Shown: positions 47,501-54,265, numbered from the stretch's first letter. The stretch is 64,000 nucleotides of DNA from Carettochelys insculpta (GCF_033958435.1 NC_134138.1:6770001-6834000), one strand, 5' to 3'. Notes: a model not told the origin generated them from the letters alone. A program made the numbers and translations.

Positions 47501-48406
47501 TTGCTCTTTGGCACTGACCCCAGGCCTGCATGCCACCTGGCTCTGCCCCTACTGTTCCCAGGACCTGAGGTCCAGCCTCTAAGGGTTTCCTGCACTATCT
47601 CCCCTCCCCCACTGCTCCTAATGCTCCCTGGCACTGCCTGCTGCCTCGCCATGCCCCAGGTCCGTAGTAAGAGGCAGTGCTCGTCCACTGAGGGTCCTAA
47701 AACAGGAATTTTTTGCGGGGTGAGAGCCCTGTTCCCCACATTAGAAAACCAAATAGATTGGTACCTTAAGCTGTTTGGGGCCCAAAGCTGTAAAACCTAG
47801 CACCAGCTCAACCCCTCCTGCTCTGCGGCATTAACCCCAGCCCTGGCTGCCTTCCCCACTCTCCCCAGTGGTCCCTACCACTACCTTCTGCATCCACCTT
47901 CTCTAGCACTGCTCCTGTCCCCCACTTGCTGTGCCCACATTCCCTAGCACTCCTCCCAGGCTTCCTGGCACTGCCCTCTGCCTCCCAAGACCCCTGCCCA
48001 CATTCCCCAGCACTGCCCACACCGGGCCCCTGCCTGCACCCATATTCCTTCATAACACTGCCCCCTGACTCAGCCCCCTGCTCCCCACATGCCCTCTACC
48101 CCCCAGCTCCCGGGAAATAGCCCCTGCCCCCACATCCCCTAGCCCTGCCTCTCAGGCTCCCCCTCACGCCCCAGCACTGCCCCCGCGCTCCCTACCCGGG
48201 CCGCGCAGGCGGAAGCCCCGCAGGAAGGCCAGGCACTCGCCCAGCCCCGCGCCCACGACGAAGCCCCCCTGGAAGGGGCAGCGGCGGAAGAAGAGCTCGA
48301 ACTCGGCCGGCTCCCGCTGCCGCCCGGCCCGCCAGTAGCCATAGGCCATGGTGAACTGGTAGAGGTCCGTGAGCAGCGCCAGCGAGCCCCGCCGCCCCGG
48401 CTCCAT
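12429..48406 (-). CDS. NAPRT: Nicotinate phosphoribosyltransferase, whole gene (13 exons)
   Basis: NAPRT joins nicotinic acid to PRPP to make nicotinate mononucleotide, the first step of the cytosolic Preiss-Handler route to NAD. Thirteen coding exons on the minus strand total 1587 nt (528 residues plus stop), close to the 538 residues of human NAPRT. All introns begin GT and end AG, and the phases are consistent. Visible landmarks are the N-terminal [17 protein letters not shown], the [10 protein letters not shown] segment, AHSYIMSF with the conserved active-site histidine at about residue 208, the VDSGDL motif near 310, and [11 protein letters not shown] in exon 9. No frameshift or early stop is present, so the gene looks functional. 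Intron 1 is 21.4 kb and holds an antisense provirus. Gene order and orientation next to EEF1D match human 8q24.3. Exons are listed separately. Confidence 0.96.
13254..13361 (-). CDS. NAPRT: NAPRT exon 12
   Basis: The exon has 108 nt (36 codons, phase 0 at both ends), acceptor AAGCAG and donor CAG/GTACGT. It begins [20 protein letters not shown] and corresponds to the SLAESRALAQLSL region of the human protein. Confidence 0.93.
13610..13715. repeat. MIR/CORE-SINE-like repeat in NAPRT intron 11
   Basis: The stretch GGGGAAACTGAGGCACAGAG, followed by an AAGGTCACCCAGCAAG-like core and AACCCAGGACT, matches the central part of amniote MIR/CORE SINEs. Confidence 0.6.
14464..14502. repeat. (CAG)13 trinucleotide repeat
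   Basis: Thirteen uninterrupted CAG units on the plus strand read as CTG on the NAPRT transcript, starting about 40 nt inside intron 11 after the donor at 14542-14541. Confidence 0.95.
14543..14700 (-). CDS. NAPRT: NAPRT exon 11
   Basis: The exon has 158 nt and encodes [12 protein letters not shown] and on to [11 protein letters not shown], before a GTCAGA donor. The acceptor is a tandem NAGNAG (CAGCAG): use of the upstream AG would start the exon at 14703 and add one alanine. I chose the downstream AG because it matches the human alignment without an insertion. Confidence 0.9.
15426..15528 (-). CDS. NAPRT: NAPRT exon 10
   Basis: The exon has 103 nt, acceptor CCGTAG and donor GCTG/GTGAGA, ending in phase 1. 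It encodes [20 protein letters not shown] and on to VYRLCDAA, matching the KLTEDPEKQTLPGSK region of human NAPRT. Confidence 0.94.
17389..17672. mobile_element. TcMar/Tigger-like MITE in NAPRT intron 9
   Basis: The ends are inverted repeats: TTGAAACCTCTCTAATCTGG at the left and CCAGATTAGAGACGTTCAA at the right. The 284-bp interior has no coding capacity and again holds an inverted CTCGTCTGG / CTCGTCCGG theme. Confidence 0.6.
18000..18140. repeat. Worn MIR-like SINE in NAPRT intron 9
   Basis: The stretch from CAAAGCCTTTACAG to the run with AGCGAGTCAGAGGCAGACAG and GAACCCAGCTGGGA resembles a degraded MIR/CORE SINE. Confidence 0.35.
18354..18434 (-). CDS. NAPRT: NAPRT exon 9
   Basis: The exon has 81 nt (27 codons, phase 0), acceptor CGTCTAG and donor AAG/GTAACC. 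It begins [16 protein letters not shown] and ends LGCVYK. The G-x-G-T segment is the conserved phosphate-binding region of the NAPRT fold. Confidence 0.94.
18480..19190. other. GC-rich intronic region with imperfect short repeats
   Basis: This part of NAPRT intron 8 contains repeated variants of CCATGCTGGGGCTGG (near 18772, 18820 and 18871). The long open frames on both strands have no recognisable domain and look like by-products of the composition. Confidence 0.45.
19192..19250. mobile_element. Fragment of a GTTCCCTCTA-type MITE
   Basis: The sequence CCTCCATATTGGTACACATA followed by a CACATGGATG segment is part of a palindromic turtle DNA element. Other fragments of it lie at 23450-23600, 27780-27940 and 45779-45960. 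Confidence 0.45.
19262..19400. repeat. MIR-like SINE in NAPRT intron 8
   Basis: GTACACTGAGGCAGGAAAGG, a CACAGTGAGTCAGTGGCAGA stretch and a GGGAATTGAACACAG segment match the MIR core and tail. Confidence 0.55.
20160..20392. repeat. TAGACTAACA-family dispersed repeat with internal tandem
   Basis: AGCTTTCGTAGGCAAAGACC at the left and its complement, ending GCCCACGAAAGCTTATGCTC, form a palindrome. Between them the 26-bp unit CATCTGACGAAGCTGGTCTT with its next bases is repeated three times. The right end continues into the usual GTCTATAAGGTGCCACAGGA tail of this turtle repeat family. Confidence 0.7.
20704..20788 (-). CDS. NAPRT: NAPRT exon 8
   Basis: The exon has 85 nt, acceptor GTGCAG and donor GAG/GTGAGA, ending in phase 0. 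It encodes [20 protein letters not shown] through IIQE, matching human FQVPWLESVLIVVSNNIDEE. Confidence 0.94.
21340..21362. repeat. (CAGA)n microsatellite in NAPRT intron 7
   Basis: Six GACA units occur in a row on the plus strand. It is intronic, with no sign of function. Confidence 0.9.
21585..21725 (-). CDS. NAPRT: NAPRT exon 7
   Basis: The exon has 141 nt, acceptor TTGGCAG and donor GC/GTGAGT. It encodes [20 protein letters not shown] and the conserved VDSGDL motif, and ends in phase 2. The aspartates of DSGD are conserved in the quinolinate/nicotinate phosphoribosyltransferase barrel. Confidence 0.94.
22228..22421 (-). CDS. NAPRT: NAPRT exon 6
   Basis: The exon has 194 nt, acceptor TTTGCAG and donor ATGGG/GTGAGG. 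It begins [20 protein letters not shown] and ends [11 protein letters not shown], matching human [10 protein letters not shown]. Confidence 0.94.
22735..22754 (+). promoter_or_regulatory. ZNF143/THAP11-type motif in NAPRT intron 5
   Basis: ACTACAAATCCCAGCATGCA is a near-perfect match to the known SBS2 element bound by ZNF143 and THAP11 (ACTACAATTCCCAGCATGC). It lies on the plus strand, antisense to NAPRT. Such motifs usually mark promoters, and no transcript start is evident here. Confidence 0.6.
23046..23149 (-). CDS. NAPRT: NAPRT exon 5 (active-site histidine)
   Basis: The exon has 104 nt, acceptor TTGCAG and donor GAG/GTGCAG. It encodes [20 protein letters not shown], then [14 protein letters not shown]. 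The histidine of AHS corresponds to the residue that is phosphorylated in the ATP-coupled reaction of this enzyme family (human His213). Confidence 0.94.
23272..23402 (-). CDS. NAPRT: NAPRT exon 4
   Basis: The exon has 131 nt, acceptor TTTCCAG and donor GGGG/GTGAGC. It begins [20 protein letters not shown] and ends [19 protein letters not shown] is shared with human NAPRT. Confidence 0.95.
23450..23600. mobile_element. GTTCCCTCTA-type MITE in NAPRT intron 3
   Basis: The element starts GGGTTCCCTCTAGATTCTTC and contains a GGTGGAATAAATTTTTCATT segment. The same start and interior occur at 45779-45960. Confidence 0.5.
24266..24348 (-). CDS. NAPRT: NAPRT exon 3
   Basis: The exon has 83 nt, acceptor TGGCAG and donor CCAG/GTGAGG. 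It encodes [20 protein letters not shown] through VNYA and ends in phase 2. It is almost identical to human [20 protein letters not shown]. Confidence 0.95.
24690..25062. mobile_element. hAT-like non-autonomous element
   Basis: The start, GCGGTTTCCAGCCTTTCAC, and the end, CTGGGCGGGAACCATTAGTA, resemble worn hAT inverted ends of the GGTTCCCA type. The interior has the repeated GACCCCCCAGTCACCCCCA theme. A related element starts near 26883. Confidence 0.4.
25806..26102. mobile_element. DNA-transposon-like MITE in NAPRT intron 2
   Basis: The left end GGCCACGGCTACGTTA and the right end AGCGCAGACCAAGTCTTAG are of the type seen in turtle MITEs with GGCCTTGTCTACACT-like ends. The interior contains repeated TCGACTTACCTGC-like and ATCTGCAAT motifs. 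Confidence 0.45.
26390..26530. repeat. MIR-like SINE in NAPRT intron 2
   Basis: ATCTTAAAGTGCTTTACAAA and GGGGGAAACTGAGGCACAAC match MIR/CORE SINE consensus segments. The tail includes a CAGCGCTCTATCCAC segment. Confidence 0.6.
26646..26773 (-). CDS. NAPRT: NAPRT exon 2
   Basis: The exon has 128 nt, acceptor TTTCCAG and donor AAG/GTGGGT. It encodes [20 protein letters not shown] through [10 protein letters not shown], with an aspartate codon split across the exon 1 junction. It matches the human VQFLASVLPPDTDPAFFEHL region. Confidence 0.93.
26883..27250. mobile_element. hAT-like non-autonomous element in NAPRT intron 1
   Basis: The stretch starts AGCGGTTCCCAACTTTTC, the typical worn hAT end, and continues with GACCC/CCACC-rich sequence similar to 24690-25062. 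The right boundary is uncertain. Confidence 0.35.
27780..27950. mobile_element. GTTCCCTCTA-type MITE fragment
   Basis: A CTCCCTGTAAGCTGGGC-like start is followed by GGTGGTGCACATTCGCGCAT and a GAAATTTATTCCACACATGG end, as in the palindromic element at 23450 and 45779. Confidence 0.45.
28632..28706. repeat. TAGACTAACA-family repeat fragment
   Basis: AGTAGCACCGTAAAGACTAAC followed by an ATGAGCTTTCGTGGGACAGA segment and CCACTTCTTCA match the family at 29985-30180. Confidence 0.6.
28735..29345. mobile_element. Tigger-like DNA element with GGGTTTTACAGTA end
   Basis: The right end, CTCAGGGTTTTACAGTATAG, matches the inverted ends of the element at 53173-53545. The interior repeats GGGAGCTGGGAAACTGACAG-type segments also found there. 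No transposase is visible. Confidence 0.45.
29690..29850 (+). repeat. tRNA-derived SINE (tortoise Cry I type)
   Basis: ATAGCTCAGTGGTTTGAACA provides an A box and GAGTTCAAGTC a B box about 40 nt later, with a CTAAACCCAGAGTTGTGAG segment between. This is the tRNA-Lys-derived head characteristic of the SINE family of cryptodiran turtles. It is too degenerate in stem pairing to be a tRNA gene, and is the best taxonomic marker in the window. Confidence 0.65.
29985..30180. repeat. TAGACTAACA-family dispersed repeat
   Basis: It contains CCTGTGGCACCTTACAGACT, a second AGCACTTTAAAGACTAGC segment and TGTGGGACAGACCCACTTCT. These are two merged copies of the same family. Confidence 0.6.
30405..30585. 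repeat. TAGACTAACA-family repeat, palindromic junction
   Basis: CATAAGCTTTCGTGGGCAAA and its complement TTTGCCCACGAAAGCTTATA face each other around CAGATGCACCTGCATCTGA, giving a long hairpin. Confidence 0.65.
30586..30905 (-). mobile_element. CR1 LINE 3' end, minus orientation
   Basis: AAGAACGGCCATACTGGGTC, then AGACCAAAGGTCCATCTAGC, reads as the reversed 3' end of a CR1 subfamily, continuing to a GTGTGAAGAAAAACTTTC segment. It directly abuts a plus-strand copy of the same subfamily. Confidence 0.8.
30906..31985 (+). mobile_element. CR1 LINE fragment, plus orientation
   Basis: AATGCAGAGTAATGCACATG and later GATAAGACAGAAAATATCGT are CR1 segments of the end of ORF2 and the 3' UTR. Late landmarks include GGGGCACCTGGCACTGGCCA and GATGGACCTCTGGTCTGA. 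It is split at 31418-31597 by another repeat. Confidence 0.8.
31418..31597. mobile_element. Palindromic TAGACTAACA repeat inserted in CR1 with target duplication
   Basis: The insertion is flanked by the direct repeat ACAAGAACTAGGAGA (about 31403-31417 and 31598-31612). A duplication of this length suggests target-primed reverse transcription. The insert is an inverted dimer: a CTTATAGACTAACAGATATT half faces an ATAGCTGTTAGTCCATAAGG half. Confidence 0.65.
32215..32412. repeat. TAGACTAACA-family dispersed repeat
   Basis: CCTGGGGCACCTTACAAACT at the left and TATCTGTTAGTCTATAAGGT at the right form the same palindromic arrangement around a GATGCAGCAGGTCTTTGCC segment. Confidence 0.6.
32506..34604 (+). 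repeat. 5' LTR of the provirus
   Basis: The LTR is 2099 bp, begins TGTAG and ends CGATA. It is unusually long. Candidate control elements are TATATATTC near 32926, TTTTATATAGC near 33536 and an AAATAAACC poly(A)-type signal near 34345. It has one copy of the 282-bp unit (32947-33228) that is repeated four times in the 3' LTR. Confidence 0.9.
34605..34622 (+). other. Primer-binding site of the provirus
   Basis: TGGTATCACGGACAGGAT starts immediately after the LTR, as expected for a tRNA-primed retroelement. I could not assign it with confidence to a particular tRNA. Confidence 0.6.
34680..36340 (+). pseudogene. gag remnant of the provirus
   Basis: Open segments at 34785-35285, 35212-35448, 35462-35773 and the first part of 35952-36884 lie in three frames and together occupy the gag position. 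The last segment is highly basic ([19 protein letters not shown], later EKEKGKKSG), as in a nucleocapsid. No CCHC zinc knuckle is visible. Gag would encode the virion structural protein. Several frame breaks make it non-functional, and the distance from primer-binding site to the first open segment is short. Confidence 0.6.
36345..39294 (+). pseudogene. pro-pol remnant: protease, RT, RNase H, integrase
   Basis: Protease has the [11 protein letters not shown] active-site motif (DTG at about 36429). Reverse transcriptase shows [11 protein letters not shown] near 36900 and YVDD at 37217-37228. RNase H has LFCDGST near 38038. Integrase has an H-x4-H (HQEWGH) and C-x2-C (CLTC) zinc-binding region, then the three acidic catalytic positions: the D of WQVDLMGP, the D of QSDSGPPF and the E of GVVERK. 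The frame changes near 36880, 37030, 37400 and 39080. The 37401-39086 segment (561 codons) is the longest intact piece, covering the RT connection, RNase H and most of integrase. These products would copy and insert the viral genome. Confidence 0.88.
39363..40888 (+). pseudogene. env remnant of the provirus
   Basis: The region opens with a hydrophobic signal-like start ([12 protein letters not shown]), has a C-W-I-C motif at 39480-39491 in the surface part, and an RRKR furin-type cleavage motif at 40349-40360. A heptad-like region follows with a DKGGVCG segment, then a C-C pair in a different frame. A hydrophobic membrane anchor lies near 40790-40860. Frame breaks separate the surface and transmembrane parts and fall within the transmembrane cysteine motif, so no full Env can be made. 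The C-x2-C plus C-C arrangement is that of gamma-type retroviral envelopes. Confidence 0.8.
41374..44338 (+). repeat. 3' LTR of the provirus, expanded
   Basis: The LTR is 2965 bp, begins TGTAG and ends CAATA, and is followed by the CCCAG target duplication. It is about 870 bp longer than the 5' LTR. Nearly all of the difference comes from extra tandem units at 41826-42936, plus a small duplication of AGAAAATGACAGTT near 41610. Confidence 0.9.
41826..42936 (+). repeat. Four tandem ~283-bp units in the 3' LTR
   Basis: Unit starts, at CCCTGCTTGGGGCATTCCGG, are 41826, 42109, 42392 and 42652, giving lengths of 283, 283, 260 and 285. The third lacks a short GAACAGAAGAGCTCCAGCCT duplication. The 5' LTR has a single unit. 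Repeated open frames within the units have no retroviral homology. Confidence 0.92.
44344..48195. other. NAPRT intron 1, promoter-proximal part
   Basis: No gene is recognised. It contains a MITE with TAGATCTACACTG / GTGTAAACACGGCCTTAG ends at about 45412-45597, the GTTCCCTCTA-type MITE at 45779-45960, and a C-rich tract with repeated CCCAGCACTGCCC variants at about 47460-48180 (G-rich on the NAPRT transcript). Confidence 0.5.
45779..45960. mobile_element. GTTCCCTCTA-type MITE
   Basis: The element starts AGGGTTCCCTCTAGTTTTTT, has GGTGGGATAAATCATTACGT inside, and ends CTTACAAGGGAACAC, which complements the start. It is non-coding. Confidence 0.6.
48196..48406 (-). CDS. NAPRT: NAPRT exon 1 (start of the protein)
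   Basis: The ATG is at 48406. The exon encodes [20 protein letters not shown] and on through [20 protein letters not shown] to GFRLRG, and ends in phase 1 at a CCCGG/GTAGGG donor. The open frame continues upstream, but nothing there resembles NAPRT, and the human protein starts at the equivalent place, so this ATG is preferred. Confidence 0.94.
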
Positions 48407-48415
48407 CGCGGCTCT

Positions 48416-48525
48416 CACGTGTCCGCCCGGGACGGGAGCCAAATGTAGCGTCACGTGGGGGCAAAGGAGGCGCCGCCAGCCAATGGGAGCCTCCGCCACC
48501 CGCAAGGGCGCCTGGGAGTTGTAGT
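48416..48525 (-). promoter_or_regulatory. NAPRT: NAPRT promoter motifs
   Basis: Two palindromic CACGTG E-boxes (48416-48421 and 48451-48456, the second as GTCACGTG) lie 10 and 45 nt upstream of the ATG. A CCAAT box is at 48480-48484. A ZNF143-type ACTACAACTCCCAG element is at 48512-48525 on the minus strand. The region is CpG-rich and lacks a TATA box, as for a housekeeping gene. The E-boxes would suit USF, MYC or TFE-type factors. Confidence 0.6.
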
Positions 48526-48529
48526 CGGG

Positions 48530-49260
48530 GAGGGGTCTGCCACCTGAGCGAGCCCCAGGGGCGAGGGTCGGGTCCTTCGGCGAGACGTGGGGCACGGGCT
48601 TGGGTACCTCTCCCCAGCGCAGCTCCGGCCTCTCCTCCCGCCGGCCTGCTGTAGGACTGCACAGCCCCCTGCGCCCACCCCTGTGGGGCCCCACACTCCC
48701 CTAAGGCTGCTCAGATCGCTGGGGGCCGGGTTTTGCTGAGATTTCTCCATCAAACGTTTCAGATGCAAGGCTGCTGCCTTGCTTGTGCGTGCTTTGAGGT
48801 TGGAACAGTGCAGGCACTGTTGTTGTGGCCCCCTCACCAAAACACTGGGCACAGTGGGGGAAATTGACAGCTAGGAGGTAGCGGGGCTTGTGGGGGTGAG
48901 TCAGGCATACTGCAGCAGCACAGCAGCGTGGCAGTTGGGTGGAGAGAGGGGCTGTAGCGTTACTGTAGTCACGGGACAAAGGAAAGTCCCTATGAGAACC
49001 ATTAGATTTTTTATGGGGGTGGAACAGGGTGAACAACAGCCATTAACTTGAGTGCAGGAGATGGGGTCTGTCCACATGGGCCACTCAGACAGACCTTAAA
49101 GCTTGTGCCCCTTCACTGACAGCCCATCAACACCTGAAGTGGAGACCCCCCACAACAGCACTTGCCTAACTCACCTGGGGAAGAGAAAACAGAGGGGAGT
49201 TGTAGTCTAGAAGTCTTTCCAGAAAAGGCTGTTGTAAAGAGAGCACTGATAAATTCTCCA
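48530..49260. other. Upstream of NAPRT, no gene recognised
   Basis: GC-rich DNA grades into ordinary sequence. A short GGGGAGTTGTAGTCT near 49196 resembles a second, weaker ZNF143-type motif. No exon could be supported. Confidence 0.4.
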
Positions 49261-49264
49261 TGTA

Positions 49265-52200
49265 GGAACCACTGATACAGCTAAGAGCAACTTTGAAGAG
49301 ATTATGGCGGATTACGGAACACAAGTGGAAGGAAGGGGTCCCTGTAGGGATTGTCAAATCAGAGAGGTAAATGTGTGGTCGGGGAGGTGGCATAGCAGGG
49401 AAGGATTTGGTTTTTTTGACCAGGGGAGTCTCTTTCGTGAGCGGGGATTGCTGCCCAGAGAGGAAAAAGCATCTTTGCAGGTAGTCCTGCCAACCTAGTG
49501 AGGAGGGCTTTAAACTGGGTTCCTCAGGAGATGGTGACACAAGCCCTGAGGTAACTGAGGAAGGAGGTAGTATCAATCAAGTGGGTTTCCTGGGTGAAGA
49601 GGAGAAAGTGGGCCAATCAGCCACTTCTCCAAGATGCTTGCACACAAATGCCAGGCGGCTAGGGAACAAACAGGAACAATTAGAGGCCCTGGCACACTCA
49701 AAGTAGTACGAGGTGGTTGGAATAATGGAGACTTGGTAGGATGATTCACATAACTGGAGCAGGGTCATGGAAGGTTATAAACTGTTCAGGAAGGACAGAG
49801 GGGAGAAAAGGAGGAGGAGTTGCGCTCTATGTGAGGGAGCAGTATGATTGCTCAGAGCTCCAGTACAAGGAGGGAGAAAATCCAGTTGAGTGTCTTTGAG
49901 TTAAGATTAGAAGCGGAAATAAGAGGTGATTGTGTAGTTGGTGTCTGCTATAGACCACCACATCAGGGAGACAAGGTAGATGAGGCTTTCTTCAGACAGC
50001 TAAGTGAAACTTCCAAATCACAGGGCCTGGTTCTCATGGGAGACTTCAATCATCCGGACATTTGTTGGGAGACCAATACAGCAGCACACAGACAATCCAG
50101 GAAGTTTTTGGAGAATGTTGGGGATAACTTCTTGGTACAAGTGCTGAAGGAACCAACCGGGGCTCTGCAAAACGACCTACTGCTCAAACAGGGAAGAACG
50201 AGTAGGAGAAAGAAGTGGGTGGAAACCTGGGATGCAGCGACCATGAGATCATAGATTTCAGGATCTGGACGAAAGGAAGAAGGGTGAGCAGTAACATACA
50301 GACCCTTGATTTCAGAAGAGCAGACTGACTCCCTGAGAGAGCTTACCAGCAGGATCCCTTGGGAAATGAAGATGAAGGGGAAAAGAGTTCAAGGGAACTG
50401 GCAGTATTTTAAAGTCTTACTGAAGGCACAGGAACAAACCATCCCATTGCATAGTAAGAAATGCAAACATGGTAGGCAACCAGCTTGGCTTAACAGGGAA
50501 ATCCTTCTCTGTTACTATTCAAAAAAGATGCATACAAGAAATGGAAACATGGACAGTTGACTAAGGAGGAGTATAAACATACGGCTGGAGAATGCCGGGC
50601 ACTAATCAGGAAAGCAAAAGCACAATTGGAACTGCAGCTGGCAAGGGATGTGAGGAACAACAAGAAGGGTTTCTACAGGCATGTGAATAATAAGAGGGTT
50701 ATCAGAGAAGGTGTAGGGCCATTACTGGATGACAGGTAACCTGGTGACAGATGAGGTAGGAAAAGCTCAAGTACTCAATGCTTTTTTTGCCTCAAGTCTT
50801 CACAGACAAAGTCAAATCACACACAACAGTCCTAGACAATGCAGTATGGGAAGGTGGAGAGCAGCTTTTTGGGGGGAAGGAACAAGTTGAGCTATCTAGA
50901 AAAACTAGATGTACACAAATCCATGGGTCTGGATTTAATGCACCCGAGGGTACTGAGGGAATTGGCAGAGGTCATTGCTGAACCTTTGGCCATTATCTTT
51001 GAAGACTCTTGGAGATTGGGGGAGATACCGGATGACTAGAAAAAGGCAAATGTAGTGCCAATCTTGAAAAAAGGAAAGGACAATCCAGGGAATATAAACC
51101 AGTCAGCCTTACCACAAGCCCTTGAAAAAGTAATGGAGGGGATCCTCAAGGAATCCATTTTGGAGCACTTGGAAGAGGGGAAGTGATCAAAAGTAGCAAA
51201 CATGGATTCACCAGGGGCAAGTCCAATCTGATTAGCTTCTATAACAAGGTAACAGGCTCTGCAGACATGGGGATGTCAGTGGATGTGATATACCTTGACG
51301 TCAGCAAAGCTTTTGATACTGTCTCCCTCAACATTCTTGCCTGTAAGTTAAGGAAATATGGACTGGATCATTGGACTATAAGATGGATAGAAAGCTGGCT
51401 TGACGATCAGGCCCAACAGGTAGTGGTCAATGGCTCAATATCCGGATGGCAGTCGGTTTCAAGCAGAGTGCCGCAAGGCTCGGTTCTGGGGCCGGTGTTG
51501 TTCAACATCTGTATTAGTGACCTGGATGAGGAACTGGATTGCACCCTCAGCAAGTTTGCAGATGACACAAAACTACAGGGGGTGGGGGGAGAGGTAGATA
51601 CATTGGAGGGTAGAGAGAAAATCCAGAGTGACCTGGAGCAATTGGAGGACTAGGCCAAAAGAAATATGATGAGGTTCAACAAGGAGAAGTGTAGAGTCCT
51701 GCACCTGAGGCGAAAGAATCCCAAGCATTGTTATAGGCTGGGGACCGACTGGCTCAGCAGCAGTATGATGGAAAGGGACCTAAGGGTTATGGTGGATGAA
51801 AGGCTGGGTATGAGTAAGCAGTGCACTCTTGTAGCAAAGGCGGCCAACGGCATACGGGGGTGCATTAGGAGGGGCATTTTGAGCAGATCTAGTTGTTCCC
51901 CTCTATTCAGCACTGGTGAGGCTAAATCTGGAATATTGTCTCCAGCTTTGGGCTCCCCCCCCATAAAAAGGATGTGGATGAGCTGAAGCAGGTTCAGCAG
52001 AGGGCAACAAAAATGATCAAGGGGCTAGAGCACAAGACCTATGAGGAGAGGCTGAGGGATTTGGGCTTGTTTAGCTTACAGAAGAGAAGACTGAGGGGTG
52101 ATTTAACAGCTGCCTTCAACTTCCTGAAGGGGAGCGCTAAAGAGGAGGGCGAGAAACTGTTCAGGGCTGTGAGATGGTAGAACAAGGAGTAATGTTCTGA

Positions 52201-52436
52201 AGCTGAAGAGGGAGAGATGTAGGTTGGATATTAGGAAAAACTACTTCACCAGGCGTGTGGTGAAGCACTGGAACGCATTGCCTAGGGAGGTGGTGGATTT
52301 TCCATCTGCAGAGGTTTTTAAGTCCTGGCTTGACAGGGTTCTGGCTGGGATGACTTAGTGGGGGTTGATCCTGCTTGAAGCAGGGGGCTGGGCTAGATGA
52401 CCTTCTGAGGTCCCTTCCAGCCCTATGATTCTATGA
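49265..52436 (+). mobile_element. CR1 LINE with endonuclease and RT, broken
   Basis: The endonuclease part has GVCYRPP and GDFNHPDICW (about 49940-50070). The reverse transcriptase has [23 protein letters not shown] and FADDTKL (about 51285-51575). The element ends with the CR1 signature GGTCCCTTCCAGCCCTATGA and TTCTATGA at 52436. ORF2 is interrupted by several frameshifts and stops, and ORF1 is not recognisable, so it is a dead, 5'-truncated copy. Confidence 0.92.
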
Positions 52437-52454
52437 AATTGTTTTCCTTACTCA

Positions 52455-53097
52455 CCAAAGACAGAGCCAGTAGTATTGGACTTAAATTGCAGCAAGACAC
52501 ACTTAGGCTAGACATGAAGAAAAAGAAATCCTGGCAGGGTAGTTAAGCCCTGGAATGAGTTACCTCAGGAGGTAGTGGATTCTTGGCCACTGAAGGTTTG
52601 TAAGAATTAGCAAATCAAACACCTTTCAGAGAAGATGTAGATCACTGGCTCAACGTTTCCAGACTTTCCCCTTTCAGTTGTATGATTTAACTTGGAGGTA
52701 TGCAAGATTTCACCTCAGTTAAAAACAACTTGTTTACAAAAAAAGCCAGACAAGAGTCGCAGCAACTATAACTGAAAAATGGCTCTCTTTGCAGTTTTAC
52801 TTTACAATTACATTATTTTTAGTCTGGTTGATTCTCTTACATGTCAGTGTATACAGAACTATATAAACAAGTCATCTAGATATTTTAGTTTGTTCTGACT
52901 TGGCTAGCGCTTTCAATGTAGCCTGTTGTAAAAATTAGGTACATCTCTATAAGTTGATGTACGCTCGTGGAAGACTTTTATGTACCCCTCTGTTTGAGAG
53001 CCACCAATTTAGACAGTACTTAGCCCTGCCTCATTGCAGGGGACTGGACTAGATGACCTATCCTATGTTTGTCCCTTCCAGACCTACATTTCTATGA
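52455..53097 (+). mobile_element. Older CR1 3' end split by another insertion
   Basis: The left part, 52455-52650 (GGAATGAGTTACCTCAGGAG), and the right part, about 53008-53097 (GGACTGGACTAGATGACCTA, TTCCAGACCTACATTTCTATG), make one tail. About 355 bp with worn hAT-like ends (GTTTCCAGACTTTCCCC and GTTTGAGAGCCACC) lies between. Confidence 0.55.
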
Positions 53098-53172
53098 AGT
53101 CTTTTAGATCCTGCTGTGGCCAGTACCCTAGCCTATTATGGAAGCTGAGATACGTTAACTGCTTAAGAATTA

Positions 53173-53545
53173 TACAGTAGAGCCCCAACTCATGTGGAGG
53201 TTGTGTTCCTGGCAACCTTACATTATTTTTTGTGAAACTCTGGGAGCCAGGAAACTGAACAGCCTGGTTCCCAGCTCCCCACAGCTCACAGGAGACAGCC
53301 TAGTTCCCAGCTCCCCTCTGCTTGCAGGAGCCAGGAACTGACGAGCACCAGCGCTGGTCAGTTTCCCAGCTTACCACAGTGCAGCAGGGAGCCAGGAACC
53401 AGAAAACTGCTCCTGGCGGGTGGCAGCCAAAAGTCAGGCTGGTGCCCCAAAAGAAGCAATTTTCCAGATCCTGTCAGGGGTGTTAGTCATATTAACCCAA
53501 GATACGTACACTTGAGTTGCATGTATCTTGGGGTTTTACTGTACA
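53173..53545. mobile_element. Tigger-like DNA element
   Basis: TACAGTAGAGCCCCAACTCA at the left and TATCTTGGGGTTTTACTGTA at the right are inverted TA-flanked ends. There is no transposase. The interior is related to 28735-29345. Confidence 0.6.
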
Positions 53546-53661
53546 GCAGTCCCAAGTCAGGTTTAAGACCAGGATTTTTAACATAGCTTATCCTAACCTA
53601 TTTCAATTGATCAAATTCTTCAATGACTGAAAGTAATATTAGTTTGAATATTGAAACTGAG

Positions 53662-54265
53662 GGGACGTCTATACTTACCAAGCATTTGACATGCCACGAT
53701 TCATCCTCCAGAGTTTGACTTTGCCACATCTGGGCAGATGTGGCAAAATCAATCTCTGGGCTCAGCCGTCATCCCTGGTACTCCACACTGTCACATCCAG
53801 TAAAGGACATCAGCACGCGCCCAAAGAGCCCTGATCTACACTCAGGAACAAAATTGCTCCTGATACGTCAATTCTAGCTGTCATAAGGAGAAGGGGGAGA
53901 AGGTGTTCTTGGCCTCTGAGGCTAAGACAAGGAGCAATGGGCTTAAACTGCAGCAAGGGAGGTTTAGGTTGGACCTTAGGAAAAAGTTCCTGGCTGTCAG
54001 GGTGGTCAAACACTGGAATAAATTGCCTAAGGAGGTTGTGGAATTTCTATCTCTGGAGATAAATTTAAGAACAGGTTAGATAAATGTCTATCAGGGATGA
54101 TCTAGACAGTATTTGGTCCTGCCATTGGGGCAGGGGGCTGCACTTGATGACCTCTCAAGGTCCCTTCCAGTCCTAGTATTCTATGATTCTATAGCTATGC
54201 TAATGGCATGCCAGAATTGCGTATCTGGGATTGACTTTGTTCCCTAGTGTAGACCAGGCTTAAGA
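53662..54265. mobile_element. MITE containing a nested CR1 end
   Basis: GGGGACGTCTATACTTACCA and CCTAGTGTAGACCAGGCTTA are inverted-type ends of a turtle MITE. Inside it, 53885-54195 is a CR1 3' end in plus orientation (AAACACTGGAATAAATTGCC, ending TTCTATGATTCTAT), so CR1 inserted into the MITE. Confidence 0.6.

Noticed and set aside
12429..48406. NAPRT as a processed pseudogene or partial copy
   Set aside because: Thirteen exons with proper splice sites, consistent phases and no disabling change argue for a normal gene.
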